Origin: JBBQWR01 sp038210495
Lineage (GTDB): Bacteria; Planctomycetota; Planctomycetia; Pirellulales; DATAWG01
Direction: 5' to 3'
Assembly (NCBI GenBank): GCA_038210495.1
Contig: JBBQWR010000042.1
Coordinates: 1-54,369, forward strand
Length of the DNA: 54,369 nt
Shown: one piece after another, positions 42,241 through 50,180 of the stretch
Layout of the letters: every line of letters starts with the position of its first letter
Position numbering within the stretch: the first letter of the stretch is position 1
Made by a program: the position numbers and the translations under genes
Notes under the pieces: model-generated
Told to the model about the DNA's origin: nothing
What the model saw: the letters and a program-made list of their open reading frames with translations, nothing else
Databases searched by the model: none

Positions 42241-44066
42241 GCTGGGATCGACTGCTGGGCCTGAAAATGTTCGAGAAGTGTTGCGGTGGAGTGGTGTCGC
42301 GTGTAGTCGTAAAACGATTCGTCGGGTCCAGCTCGCTGAGCCAGATAGCCCAGCAGCATCCGCTCGATGAGCGGCGGCGCCTCGTCGGCCAGGATATCGC
42401 GATAGATCTCGCGCCCAATATTGCGCTGCTCGCCATAGCCGCCGCCGAGGAAGACGTGGTAGCCTTCGACCATTTCCTCGCCAACGGAGACCTTCGTGGC
42501 CAGCAGGCCGATGTCTCCAATGAAATGCTGCGCGCACGAATGATGGCAGCCCGTCACATGGATGTTCAGCGGCTGATCGAGCGCGATCCGGGCGTCGAGA
42601 TAGTCGGCGATCGCCATGGCGTGGCGCTTCGTGTTCGAGGCGGCAAACTTGCAGCCGGCATTGCCCGTGCAGGCGACCAGGCCGGCGCGAACATTCGTGG
42701 CCGACCAATGCAACCCGGTCGCTTCGAGAGCCCGCTTGACGTGCGGTTTGTTCTCGGTAGAGATGTCGCTAATCAGCAGATTTTGCCACACCGTCCAACG
42801 GATCGATCGGCTTCCATATTTCTCGGCGATATCCGCCAAGGCGCGCATCTGATCGCTGCGCATCCGCCCGACCGGCAGTACCACGCCGACGTACCACAAC
42901 CCCGGCTGTCGTTGCGGATGAAAACCGACATGCGCGAGCCGATCGACCGGCTCGCGAGGTTGGCATCTATCGAGCGGAAAACGCCGCAACGGAAATTTGA
43001 GATGTTTTTGAGTTTCTTCGAGATACTTATCGAATCCAAAGCGATCCAGGACGTATTTGAGTCGGGCCTTCTTTCGATCGGTGCGATCGCCGTGCTCGAT
43101 AAAAACTCGCACCACTGCCGCGGCCACTGGCACGCACTCGTCCGGACGCAACAAAATTCCCGTATCGCGGGCGAAATCTTGATGGCCGGTGATTCCGCCC
43201 AACTCCATCCGGAAATAAACGCCCGGCGGTACGTCATGGCCAGGGTCGATGCTCACTGCCATGAAGCCGATGTCGTTGGTATCGGCCAGCGCACTAATGG
43301 TTCCGCCCCCATCGAAGGCGATGTTGAATTTGCGAGGCAGGCCATACATTTCGCGATTCTGACAAATGTAGTGGTGCATCTCGCGGCACAGCGGACTCGT
43401 ATCGATGATCTCTCGCGGGTCGATGCCGGCCGTCGGAGTTCCCGTGACGTTGCGAATGTTGTCGGCGCCGGCGCCCCGAGTGATGATGCCTAGGTCCTCA
43501 AGCGACGTGATAACGTTCAGTGGATTGGCGGCGCCGATCTCGCGGATTTGAATATTGGCGCGGGTCGTCACGTCGGCATGACCTGCGCCCCAGAGTTCTG
43601 CAATGTCGGCGAGGCCGCGCAGTTGGTGGGCATTGCTCAAACCGCCGGGGAAGCGTAGCCGGCACATAAAGTCGTTTTGCGCCGGCGCGACAAAGAACAA
43701 ACCGTGAAATTTGTAGAGAAAGACGTCCGTCCCCTTCGGAAATCGATTTTCTGCCGCGGCGCCCCGCATCTCGTCCCAAATCTCGAACGGATGTTTGTCC
43801 CGTTTGGCTTGTTCCTCGGGCGCGAGTTTCTTGCCGTCGGCGAGGGCGCGATCCTGGGCTTGGCGATGAACTCCTTCGCTGCCCGCTGGCGCGAGTACCG
43901 GCAACCCAACTGCGTTGGCGAGAGTGGTCGCGGCGCCGCCCGATGAAGCCGCTATCGTGGCGGCGAAAGTCGGCTGGCCCCGATGATTCCGCAGCGCATC
44001 GGCGCCCACCACGAAGCCTTGCAGATACTGTTTTTGTTCGGCGGTAAATTCGGAATTCTGAGTCAT
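42237..44066 (-). CDS. nirA: Assimilatory nitrite reductase (sirohaem, ferredoxin type)
   Basis: A 609-residue sirohaem/4Fe-4S reductase of the nitrite/sulfite reductase family; it reduces nitrite to ammonium by six electrons. The cluster/sirohaem cysteines are Cys466 and Cys472 in ACTGNAGCKFAAS, and Cys507 and Cys511 in TGCHHSC. The N-terminal half has the family repeat with CRLRFPGGL and VTTRANIQIREI. An N-terminal extension of about 100 residues precedes it. Position in a nitrate cluster favours nitrite over sulfite as substrate. It is divergent from the rightward nitrate operon and coupled to the CysJ-like gene downstream. Confidence 0.93.
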   Translation of the reverse strand: MTQNSEFTAEQKQYLQGFVVGADALRNHRGQPTFAATIAASSGGAATTLANAVGLPVLAPAGSEGVHRQAQDRALADGKKLAPEEQAKRDKHPFEIWDEMRGAAAENRFPKGTDVFLYKFHGLFFVAPAQNDFMCRLRFPGGLSNAHQLRGLADIAELWGAGHADVTTRANIQIREIGAANPLNVITSLEDLGIITRGAGADNIRNVTGTPTAGIDPREIIDTSPLCREMHHYICQNREMYGLPRKFNIAFDGGGTISALADTNDIGFMAVSIDPGHDVPPGVYFRMELGGITGHQDFARDTGILLRPDECVPVAAAVVRVFIEHGDRTDRKKARLKYVLDRFGFDKYLEETQKHLKFPLRRFPLDRCQPREPVDRLAHVGFHPQRQPGLWYVGVVLPVGRMRSDQMRALADIAEKYGSRSIRWTVWQNLLISDISTENKPHVKRALEATGLHWSATNVRAGLVACTGNAGCKFAASNTKRHAMAIADYLDARIALDQPLNIHVTGCHHSCAQHFIGDIGLLATKVSVGEEMVEGYHVFLGGGYGEQRNIGREIYRDILADEAPPLIERMLLGYLAQRAGPDESFYDYTRHHSTATLLEHFQAQQSIPA

Positions 44067-44127
44067 GCCGACGGATTCGCCTGGGGAACTGTTTGAGCCA
44101 TCCCGTGGAAAAATGGCTGAAGCGATT

Positions 44128-44142
44128 GCAAAGCGAATGCCG
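44128..44142 (-). promoter_or_regulatory. Weak sigma-54-like promoter for nirA
   Basis: The minus strand reads CGGCAT (-24), five bases, TTGC (-12), about 60 bases before the nirA start. GG, GC and the spacing agree with the sigma-54 pattern, but the -24 box has two mismatches. Tentative. Confidence 0.35.
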
Positions 44143-44432
44143 CCCCTCCCTGAATTCCCCTACTCACTCGATCAACGCCAAATATGATGCTCAGTTTCCC
44201 AGTTAAGTCCGATCGTGGTCCACAACCACCTGGCCTAGTGTGCATGGCCGACAGGCCAAATAGCCCCGGAATGAGCGTTGTCCTGCCCAAGTTGCAGGCA
44301 GTCAAAGCGGACATAAGGGGCAGAGTTCGTTAGCCGGCAGCGTGCGTTTGGCCTTCTCGCAATTGACTTTGTTGATGGGGGTCGGGCTTTTGGCGTCCTT
44401 TAACCAACCTGCATCCTAGCGTTGCCGTGTGT

Positions 44433-44447
44433 TGGCACGAGCTTTGC
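44433..44447 (+). promoter_or_regulatory. Sigma-54 promoter of the nitrate reductase operon
   Basis: TTGGCACGAGCTTTGCG (44432-44448) is a near-perfect -24/-12 sigma-54 (RpoN) promoter: TGGCAC, five bases, TTGC. It lies about 154 bases before the ferredoxin-type gene in the correct direction. Sigma-54 and an enhancer-binding activator such as NtrC typically drive nitrogen-assimilation genes, which fits the downstream operon. The wider gap 44067-44600 otherwise holds no gene and must contain the nirA promoter and any activator sites; I see no clear NtrC palindrome. Confidence 0.82.
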
Positions 44448-44480
44448 GTTCCTCCAGAAAAATTTACTGCTTTGTCAACG

Positions 44481-44577
44481 CTTGTCTGTGCTTGTCTGTG
44501 GGATTGTGTGCCACTGGCTCTGCCAGTGCATTTCGTGGAAAAATGTTGGCTCGCGCAGGCACTGGCAGAGCCAATGG
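44481..44577. repeat. Direct repeat and TGGCTCTGCCAGTGC palindrome
   Basis: CTTGTCTGTG occurs twice in tandem at 44481-44500. Next, arms at 44511-44529 and 44559-44577 (CCACTGGCTCTGCCAGTGC and its complement with one mismatch) flank a 29-base loop. The block lies between the sigma-54 promoter and the ferredoxin-like gene, in what should be the mRNA leader. The right arm covers the ATG at 44574. Confidence 0.65.
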
Positions 44578-44600
44578 CGCCCGTTTTGAGAGGGTTTCGT

Positions 44601-46331
44601 GTGTCGTCTTTCGCCATTCACGCAGCGCCGTCATCCGGCGGCGAGTTCTCGCTGGTGGACTGGTTTTTGCGCGATCAGACGACGTTGACCGCAGTCGAGC
44701 AATTCTCGCAATTTCACGATGACGGTCCAGCGCCTTCGAGCGCCCGCAATTATTCGGCGATGATACCAGTCGCGCCGCCCGGTGAAGGCGAACAATATGC
44801 CTTCGAAGTCGATCTCGATCTCTGCTCCGGCTGCAAATCCTGCGTAACCGCGTGCCACGAATTGAATGGTCTGGACGAGGGAGAAACATGGCGCAACGTC
44901 GGTCTTCTTCACGGCGGCACATCGGAACTGCCCGTGTTGCAGCACGTCACCACGGCCTGCCACCATTGCCTCGATCCGGCTTGTTTGAATGGCTGTCCCG
45001 TGCGGGCCTACACGAAAGACGCGCTGACGGGAATCGTTCGTCATTTGGACGACCAGTGCATCGGCTGCCAATACTGCATTTTCGCTTGCCCGTACGACGT
45101 GCCCAAGTATCACCCGAAGATGGGAATCGTCCGCAAATGCGATATGTGCAGCGATCGGCTTAGCTCGGGCGAACCACCGGCCTGCGTACAGGCTTGTCCC
45201 AACACGGCGATCCGAATCAAGGTGGTCGGTCGGCAGGAGGTATTAGACAGTTGCGCAGCGAACCAATTCCTTCCGGGGACTCCGAATCCTAATCTCACGC
45301 TGCCGACCACTCGCTATAAGTCGCGCCGGCCTTTGCCGCCCAATCTGCTGCCGGCTGACTACTACTCCGTTCGTCCAGAGCATGCCCATCTGCCGCTGGT
45401 GGTGATGCTCGTGCTAACTCAGCTTTCGGTCGGCGCCTTCTCGGTTCAGTGGCTGCTCCATTTGACCGGAGCCTACGATGCACTACCCGCGGGGGCAGTG
45501 GTCCAGGCGGTCGCATCGCTGGCATTTGGGTTGCTGGCTTTGGGAGCGAGCGTGTTTCACTTGGGACGGCCACGCTTTGCGTTTCGCGTCGTGCTCGGGT
45601 TAAGGTCGTCGTGGTTGAGTCGCGAAATACTTGCCTTCGGCCTGTTTGCGGGCGCGGCGACTGCCATGGCCACCATGCTCGCCTACGGTGTTGCAAGCGA
45701 TGCACGGTTGGAGCGGTTCGCTGACGGACTGAGCGCCGCGGTCGTCGTGTTTGGGCTGGTCGGCGTTTTCTGCTCGATCATGGTTTACCAATGCACCGGC
45801 CGCGATTTTTGGAACGGCTTGGACACTGCAACGCGATTCTTCTTGACGACGCTGCTCTTGGGATTGGCCACAACCTTGGTCGTGGCGCTCGCCGCGGCAG
45901 GCTTCAATCCGGCGTCCGGCCAGAGGATTATGGCGGCCTACGGGCGACCGCTGTGCGAAGCCTTGCTCGCGGTGACGGCGGCTAAACTGATCTTCGAACT
46001 ATCGCTGTTCCGGCATTTGTGGGACGTGCGCCATACGCCGCTGAAGCGATCCGCGCAGCTTTTGGCGGGCGAACTGAGGCCCCTGTGCCAAGCCAGATTC
46101 TTGTGCGGGGCGGTTGGCGGTCTCGCGCTGCCGTGGGTGGTGTTGATCGTCGCTTCCCAGGCCACCGATGCGCTTGGCGCGCCAGTGGCGATCTCAATGC
46201 GAACCGCCGCTTTGTTGGCCGTGGCCGGCATCGGCTTGCTGCTGATCTCGCTCGCCGGCGAATTGTGTGAACGCTATTTGTTCTTCGCCGCCGTGACGCC
46301 GCCGAGAATGCCGGGAGGGCCGACGCCATGA
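44601..46331 (+). CDS. Fused DmsB/DmsC-like subunit (ferredoxin plus membrane anchor)
   Basis: A 576-residue fusion. The N-terminal half carries four CxxCxxCxxxC-type iron-sulfur sites: LCSGCKSCVTACH (Cys75, 78, 81, 85), CHHCLDPACLNGCP, CIGCQYCIFACP, and CDMC with CVQACP. The rest is a DmsC-like anchor with about eight hydrophobic segments. Such subunits hand electrons from quinol to a molybdenum enzyme. A GAGAGGG site six bases before the GTG at 44601 supports that start; the ATG at 44574 lies in a palindrome. It overlaps the next gene (ATGA). Quinol-coupled nitrate reduction is inferred. No signal or Tat motif is seen. Confidence 0.88.
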   Translation: MSSFAIHAAPSSGGEFSLVDWFLRDQTTLTAVEQFSQFHDDGPAPSSARNYSAMIPVAPPGEGEQYAFEVDLDLCSGCKSCVTACHELNGLDEGETWRNVGLLHGGTSELPVLQHVTTACHHCLDPACLNGCPVRAYTKDALTGIVRHLDDQCIGCQYCIFACPYDVPKYHPKMGIVRKCDMCSDRLSSGEPPACVQACPNTAIRIKVVGRQEVLDSCAANQFLPGTPNPNLTLPTTRYKSRRPLPPNLLPADYYSVRPEHAHLPLVVMLVLTQLSVGAFSVQWLLHLTGAYDALPAGAVVQAVASLAFGLLALGASVFHLGRPRFAFRVVLGLRSSWLSREILAFGLFAGAATAMATMLAYGVASDARLERFADGLSAAVVVFGLVGVFCSIMVYQCTGRDFWNGLDTATRFFLTTLLLGLATTLVVALAAAGFNPASGQRIMAAYGRPLCEALLAVTAAKLIFELSLFRHLWDVRHTPLKRSAQLLAGELRPLCQARFLCGAVGGLALPWVVLIVASQATDALGAPVAISMRTAALLAVAGIGLLLISLAGELCERYLFFAAVTPPRMPGGPTP

Positions 46332-48613
46332 CGGCGCCGTTAACTTCCGACGTCTCGACTGCTAATGGCCGCGGGAAGAAATCCCCGGGCCTAATCGACC
46401 GGTTGCGCCGGCTGTTTTACAATACCGACGGGCCGCTCACTCAGCGGTTGCGACTCAGTCCCGGTGGCTTTGGCCTGGGCAAGGCGCCGGCCGGACGGGT
46501 GCCGGATGCCGTCACTTCGCTGATTTGCGGCTTTTGCTCGACCGGCTGTGCGTTGGATATCCAACTTCGCGACGGCAAGGCTGTAGGATTGTCGCCGTCG
46601 CTCGCCTATCCGGTAAATCTGGGCATGGCGTGCCCCAAGGGCTGGGAATCGCTGGCGGTGCTGAATTCGCCCGATCGAGCCGTCACGCCCCTGTTGCGAG
46701 ACGAGCGAGGCCAGCAACAGCCGGTCGAATGGGACGAAGCGCTGCGCACATTCGTCGCGCGGATTCGCAACATTCAATCGCGCCACGGCCCCGAGTCGGT
46801 TGCGTTTCTGGGGACCGGCCAAATGCCGACCGAGGAGTTGGCGTTTCTCGGCGCGCTGGCTAAGTTTGGCATGGGCATGGTCCACGGCGACGGAAACACC
46901 CGTCAGTGCATGGCCAGCGCCGTAGTGGCCTACAAGGAATCGTTCGGCTTCGATGCGCCTCCTTACGCATATCAGGACTTGGAGGAGTCCGACGTGATGG
47001 TGTTTGTCGGGGCCAATCCGTGCATTGCCCACCCGATCCTCTGGCATCGCGTGCTGCGCAATCCGCATCAACCGCGGATCATCGTTGTCGATCCACGGCG
47101 GACCGAAACCGCGATGGCCGCTTCGCTCCATTTGGCGGTGCGACCGAAGTCGGATCTGGAATTGTTTTATGGCATAGCGCGGATGCTCATCGTCGGGGAG
47201 TGGATCGATCATGCCTACATTGCCGCGCACACCACGGGCTTCGAAGTTTTTGCGGCCCATGTCATGCAATACACGCCGGATCGCGTGGCGGAGAGCACTG
47301 GAATTCCGATCGAAACGCAGCAGAAACTGACCGATGCGATCCGCACGGGCCGGCGGGTTTCGTTTTGGTGGACGATGGGAGTCAACCAAAGTCATCAGGG
47401 AGTGCGCACGGCCCAAAGCCTGATCAATCTTGCCCTGATGACCGGAAACATCGGGCGGCCCGGTACCGGCGCCAATTCGATCACCGGCCAATGCAACGCG
47501 ATGGGCTCGCGATTGTTCAGCAACACGACGAACCTGTTGGGCGGCCGGGATTTTCGCAATCCGGATCACCGCGATAAGGTGGCCCGGCTGTTGGGCATCG
47601 AGCCGTCCAGGATTCCCGACCGTAATAGTTGGGCCTACAACGAAATTCTTGAGGGCGTGTTGGCGGGGAAGATCAAGGCCCTGTGGATCGTCTGCACGAA
47701 CCCGGCCCATTCGTGGATCAACCAAAACCAATTTCTCGATATAGCGAGCCGTTTGGAGTTTCTCGTCGTTCAGGACATGTATCATTCGACGGAGACGGCC
47801 CGCCTCGCGCACCTGGTGTTGCCAGCCGCGGGATGGGGCGAGAAGGAAGGAACATTCATCAATTCGGAGCGGCGGCTGGGAGTGATCAAGCGCGTGGCGC
47901 GGGCGCCCGGTTCGGCGATTTCCGATTTTGCCATCTTCCGGTTGATCGCCCATTATTGGGGCTGCGAGGAGATGTTTCGCGAGTGGGAATCTCCCGAAGC
48001 CGTGTTTCAAATTCTCAAACGGCTTTCCGAGGGCCAACCGTGCGATTTCACGGGCGTGGCCGACTATCGGATGCTCGACGAGGCTGGCGGCGTGCAATGG
48101 CCGTTGCCCGCTTCCCAACAGCCAACGCCTGCCAACCAGCAGCGACGGCTGTTTGCCGACGGACGGTTTTATCACGCGGACGGTAGGGCTCGGTTTGTTT
48201 TTGAAGTGTCGCACCCTCTGCGCGAGCCGCCCAACTCCCGCTATCCGCTGCTTTTGCTTACCGGACGAGGCACCGTAGCCCAATGGCACACGCAGACGCG
48301 GACCGGGAAGTCGTCGGTGCTGCGGAAACTCGCTCCGCCCGAATTGTACGTCGAAATCCATCCGGACGACGCGCGACGTTTCGGCGTCAAGCCGGACGAA
48401 CACGTGCTGGTGCAATCGCAACGCGGCGAAGTGCGGGCCAGAGCATTCGTGACTCCGACCATCCAGCCGGGGCAGGTGTTTCTGCCCATGCACTATGAGA
48501 CCACGAATCGCCTGACCGATGCGGTGTTCGATCCCTATTCGAAGCAGCCGGCTTACAAGGCCTGCGCGGTACGGATCCTCCGCGAAATGAATGGAGCGGG
48601 CGCATTGCCCTAG
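46328..48613 (+). CDS. nasA: Molybdopterin nitrate reductase, assimilatory type
   Basis: A 761-residue molybdenum-bis-MGD oxidoreductase. The [4Fe-4S] site is Cys67, Cys70, Cys74 and Cys102. The MGD-binding segments QCNAMGSRLFSNTTNLL and FLGTGQMPTEELAFLGAL-type loops follow. Its length, lack of a Tat signal and lack of extra C-terminal domains fit a cytoplasmic NasA/NarB-type enzyme; formate dehydrogenase-like enzymes share the fold, but the nitrite reductase and NarK neighbours favour nitrate. It starts at the ATG that overlaps the stop of the fused DmsBC-like gene. It reduces nitrate to nitrite. Confidence 0.88.
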   Translation: MTAPLTSDVSTANGRGKKSPGLIDRLRRLFYNTDGPLTQRLRLSPGGFGLGKAPAGRVPDAVTSLICGFCSTGCALDIQLRDGKAVGLSPSLAYPVNLGMACPKGWESLAVLNSPDRAVTPLLRDERGQQQPVEWDEALRTFVARIRNIQSRHGPESVAFLGTGQMPTEELAFLGALAKFGMGMVHGDGNTRQCMASAVVAYKESFGFDAPPYAYQDLEESDVMVFVGANPCIAHPILWHRVLRNPHQPRIIVVDPRRTETAMAASLHLAVRPKSDLELFYGIARMLIVGEWIDHAYIAAHTTGFEVFAAHVMQYTPDRVAESTGIPIETQQKLTDAIRTGRRVSFWWTMGVNQSHQGVRTAQSLINLALMTGNIGRPGTGANSITGQCNAMGSRLFSNTTNLLGGRDFRNPDHRDKVARLLGIEPSRIPDRNSWAYNEILEGVLAGKIKALWIVCTNPAHSWINQNQFLDIASRLEFLVVQDMYHSTETARLAHLVLPAAGWGEKEGTFINSERRLGVIKRVARAPGSAISDFAIFRLIAHYWGCEEMFREWESPEAVFQILKRLSEGQPCDFTGVADYRMLDEAGGVQWPLPASQQPTPANQQRRLFADGRFYHADGRARFVFEVSHPLREPPNSRYPLLLLTGRGTVAQWHTQTRTGKSSVLRKLAPPELYVEIHPDDARRFGVKPDEHVLVQSQRGEVRARAFVTPTIQPGQVFLPMHYETTNRLTDAVFDPYSKQPAYKACAVRILREMNGAGALP

Positions 48614-48764
48614 CCAAGAACCGCTCGTAAAACCGCCGCCTTTTCCCAGACGTCGCAATATCGAAATCCAAGAAACGTGCGTGTCGTTTTACGCTTGACC
48701 CCCCAATCCGCCGGCCCTGCCAGGGCTAGCCTAAGACAAACCCGAGACGCTCAGGAGACCAATC

Positions 48765-50024
48765 ATGAATTTGCGTGACTTCCGTCGTGCCGGCCATTTC
48801 CCTACGCTGTTTTCCGCGCTTCTCTATTTCGATATCAGCTTCATGGTTTGGGTTCTGCTAGGCGCCTTGGCCAACTCGATTGCGACGGACTTCAAACTCG
48901 ATCCTGCCGCGAAGGGATTTTTAACGGCTATTGCCGTGCTGGGGGGCGCGATTCTGCGGATGCCGATCGGTCTGTTGGCCGACCGCATCGGACCGAGGCG
49001 GACCGCGTTAATCGGACTGACAATTACTTTTGTGCCGCTACTGCTCGGCTGGCTGTGGGCCGATAGTTACGCCACGATCTTGCCAGTCGGGCTGCTGCTC
49101 GGCATTGCCGGCGCCAGCTTCGCCGCTGCCCTGCCGATGGCGAGTCGCTGGTATCCGCCGCAATATCAAGGACTGGCTATGGGAATCGCCGGCGCGGGCA
49201 ACAGCGGCACCGTGCTGGCGGCGTTTTTCGCGCCACGTTTGGCGGCCACGTTGGGTTGGCACGCCGTATTTGGACTGGCGCTGCTGCCGATTGCGATGAC
49301 ATTGATGATCGTAGCTTGGTTGGCGAAGGACAGTCCGACTCAGCCGGCGCCCCAGCCATGGACCGCCTACGCCGCCGTATTCCGCCGCCGCGACACATGG
49401 TGGTTCAGCTTCTTCTACGCCATCACGTTTGGTGGCTTCGTCGGCCTCGCGAGTTTTTTGAACACCTATTTCCACGATCAATACGGGCTGACCCCTCAGC
49501 AAGCCGGCGCCTATGCGGCTTTGTGTGTCTTGTCCGGATCGCTCCTGCGCCCAGTGGGCGGCTTTCTGTCCGACCAATTCGGCGGACTGCGGGTGCTGAC
49601 GCTCTTATACTGCGGCGCCGGATTGGCCCTGTTGGGATTGGCCACGAGTCCAACTTTAAATGCGGCGACCGCCCTCATGTTCATCGGAATGGGAATGCTG
49701 GGTTTGGGTAACGGTTCGGTGTTCCAATTGGTGCCGCAACGGTTTGGGAAGCAAATCGGAATTGTCACGGGCGTCGTGGGCGCCGCCGGCGGGTTTGGCG
49801 GCTTCGCGCTGCCGTCGCTGTTGGGCATCGCGAAACAGGCGACCGGCAGTTTCGCCGTCGGCCTGCTCGGATTTGGCTTTGTCGCATTCGTTGGAGCACT
49901 GGCCCTGGTCGTCGTAGCTCCGCGATGGGAGCGCGAATTCCTAAGCAAAGGAGGACGCGCCATCACCGAAATCCCGGACGAGCCGTCTGCGTTGCCTTTG
50001 GAACTCGAAGCGCCGGTGGCTTAG
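48765..50024 (+). CDS. narK: Nitrate/nitrite MFS transporter (NarK/NasA type)
   Basis: A 419-residue major-facilitator protein with about 12 hydrophobic segments. The nitrate signatures are visible: GAGNSGTVLAAFFAPRLA in the first half and GLGNGSVFQLVPQRFG in the second. ATG 48765 has a CAGGAG site eight bases before it. It is co-directional with the nitrate reductase, 151 bases after it; that gap holds no obvious second promoter. It should import nitrate or exchange it for nitrite. The C-terminal 25 residues are a short acidic tail. Confidence 0.94.
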   Translation: MNLRDFRRAGHFPTLFSALLYFDISFMVWVLLGALANSIATDFKLDPAAKGFLTAIAVLGGAILRMPIGLLADRIGPRRTALIGLTITFVPLLLGWLWADSYATILPVGLLLGIAGASFAAALPMASRWYPPQYQGLAMGIAGAGNSGTVLAAFFAPRLAATLGWHAVFGLALLPIAMTLMIVAWLAKDSPTQPAPQPWTAYAAVFRRRDTWWFSFFYAITFGGFVGLASFLNTYFHDQYGLTPQQAGAYAALCVLSGSLLRPVGGFLSDQFGGLRVLTLLYCGAGLALLGLATSPTLNAATALMFIGMGMLGLGNGSVFQLVPQRFGKQIGIVTGVVGAAGGFGGFALPSLLGIAKQATGSFAVGLLGFGFVAFVGALALVVVAPRWEREFLSKGGRAITEIPDEPSALPLELEAPVA

Positions 50025-50063
50025 AATTGCTCACAAAATCGCCGCCAAAACCGCTGGCAATAC

Positions 50064-50145
50064 GCCGGGTGGCCGGAGGTGAAGGCGTACTCGCCGAAGC
50101 CCCGGAGAGTGGATTCGACTGCGAGTGCAGGCCACCGAAGTTGCC
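50064..50145 (-). repeat. Dispersed ~96-bp repeat, copy C
   Basis: Inverted and diverged copy of the elements at 1975-2070 and 22339-22436. The core CCACTCTCCGGGGCTTCGG is kept, but one terminal hairpin is lost. It lies between the convergent narK and FAD oxidoreductase genes. Confidence 0.65.
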
Positions 50146-50180
50146 TTATCAGTGGCCCAATCGGCCGGGCTCTCAGCACT

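Noticed and set aside
42237..44066. Sulfite reductase call for the sirohaem enzyme
   Set aside because: The two families are close. Nitrate reductase and NarK neighbours favour nitrite, though phylogeny would be decisive.
46391..48658. 755-codon minus-strand frame antisense to nasA
   Set aside because: It is a shadow of the real gene in GC-rich DNA: its product is rich in Arg and His with no domain, while the plus strand encodes a clear molybdopterin enzyme.
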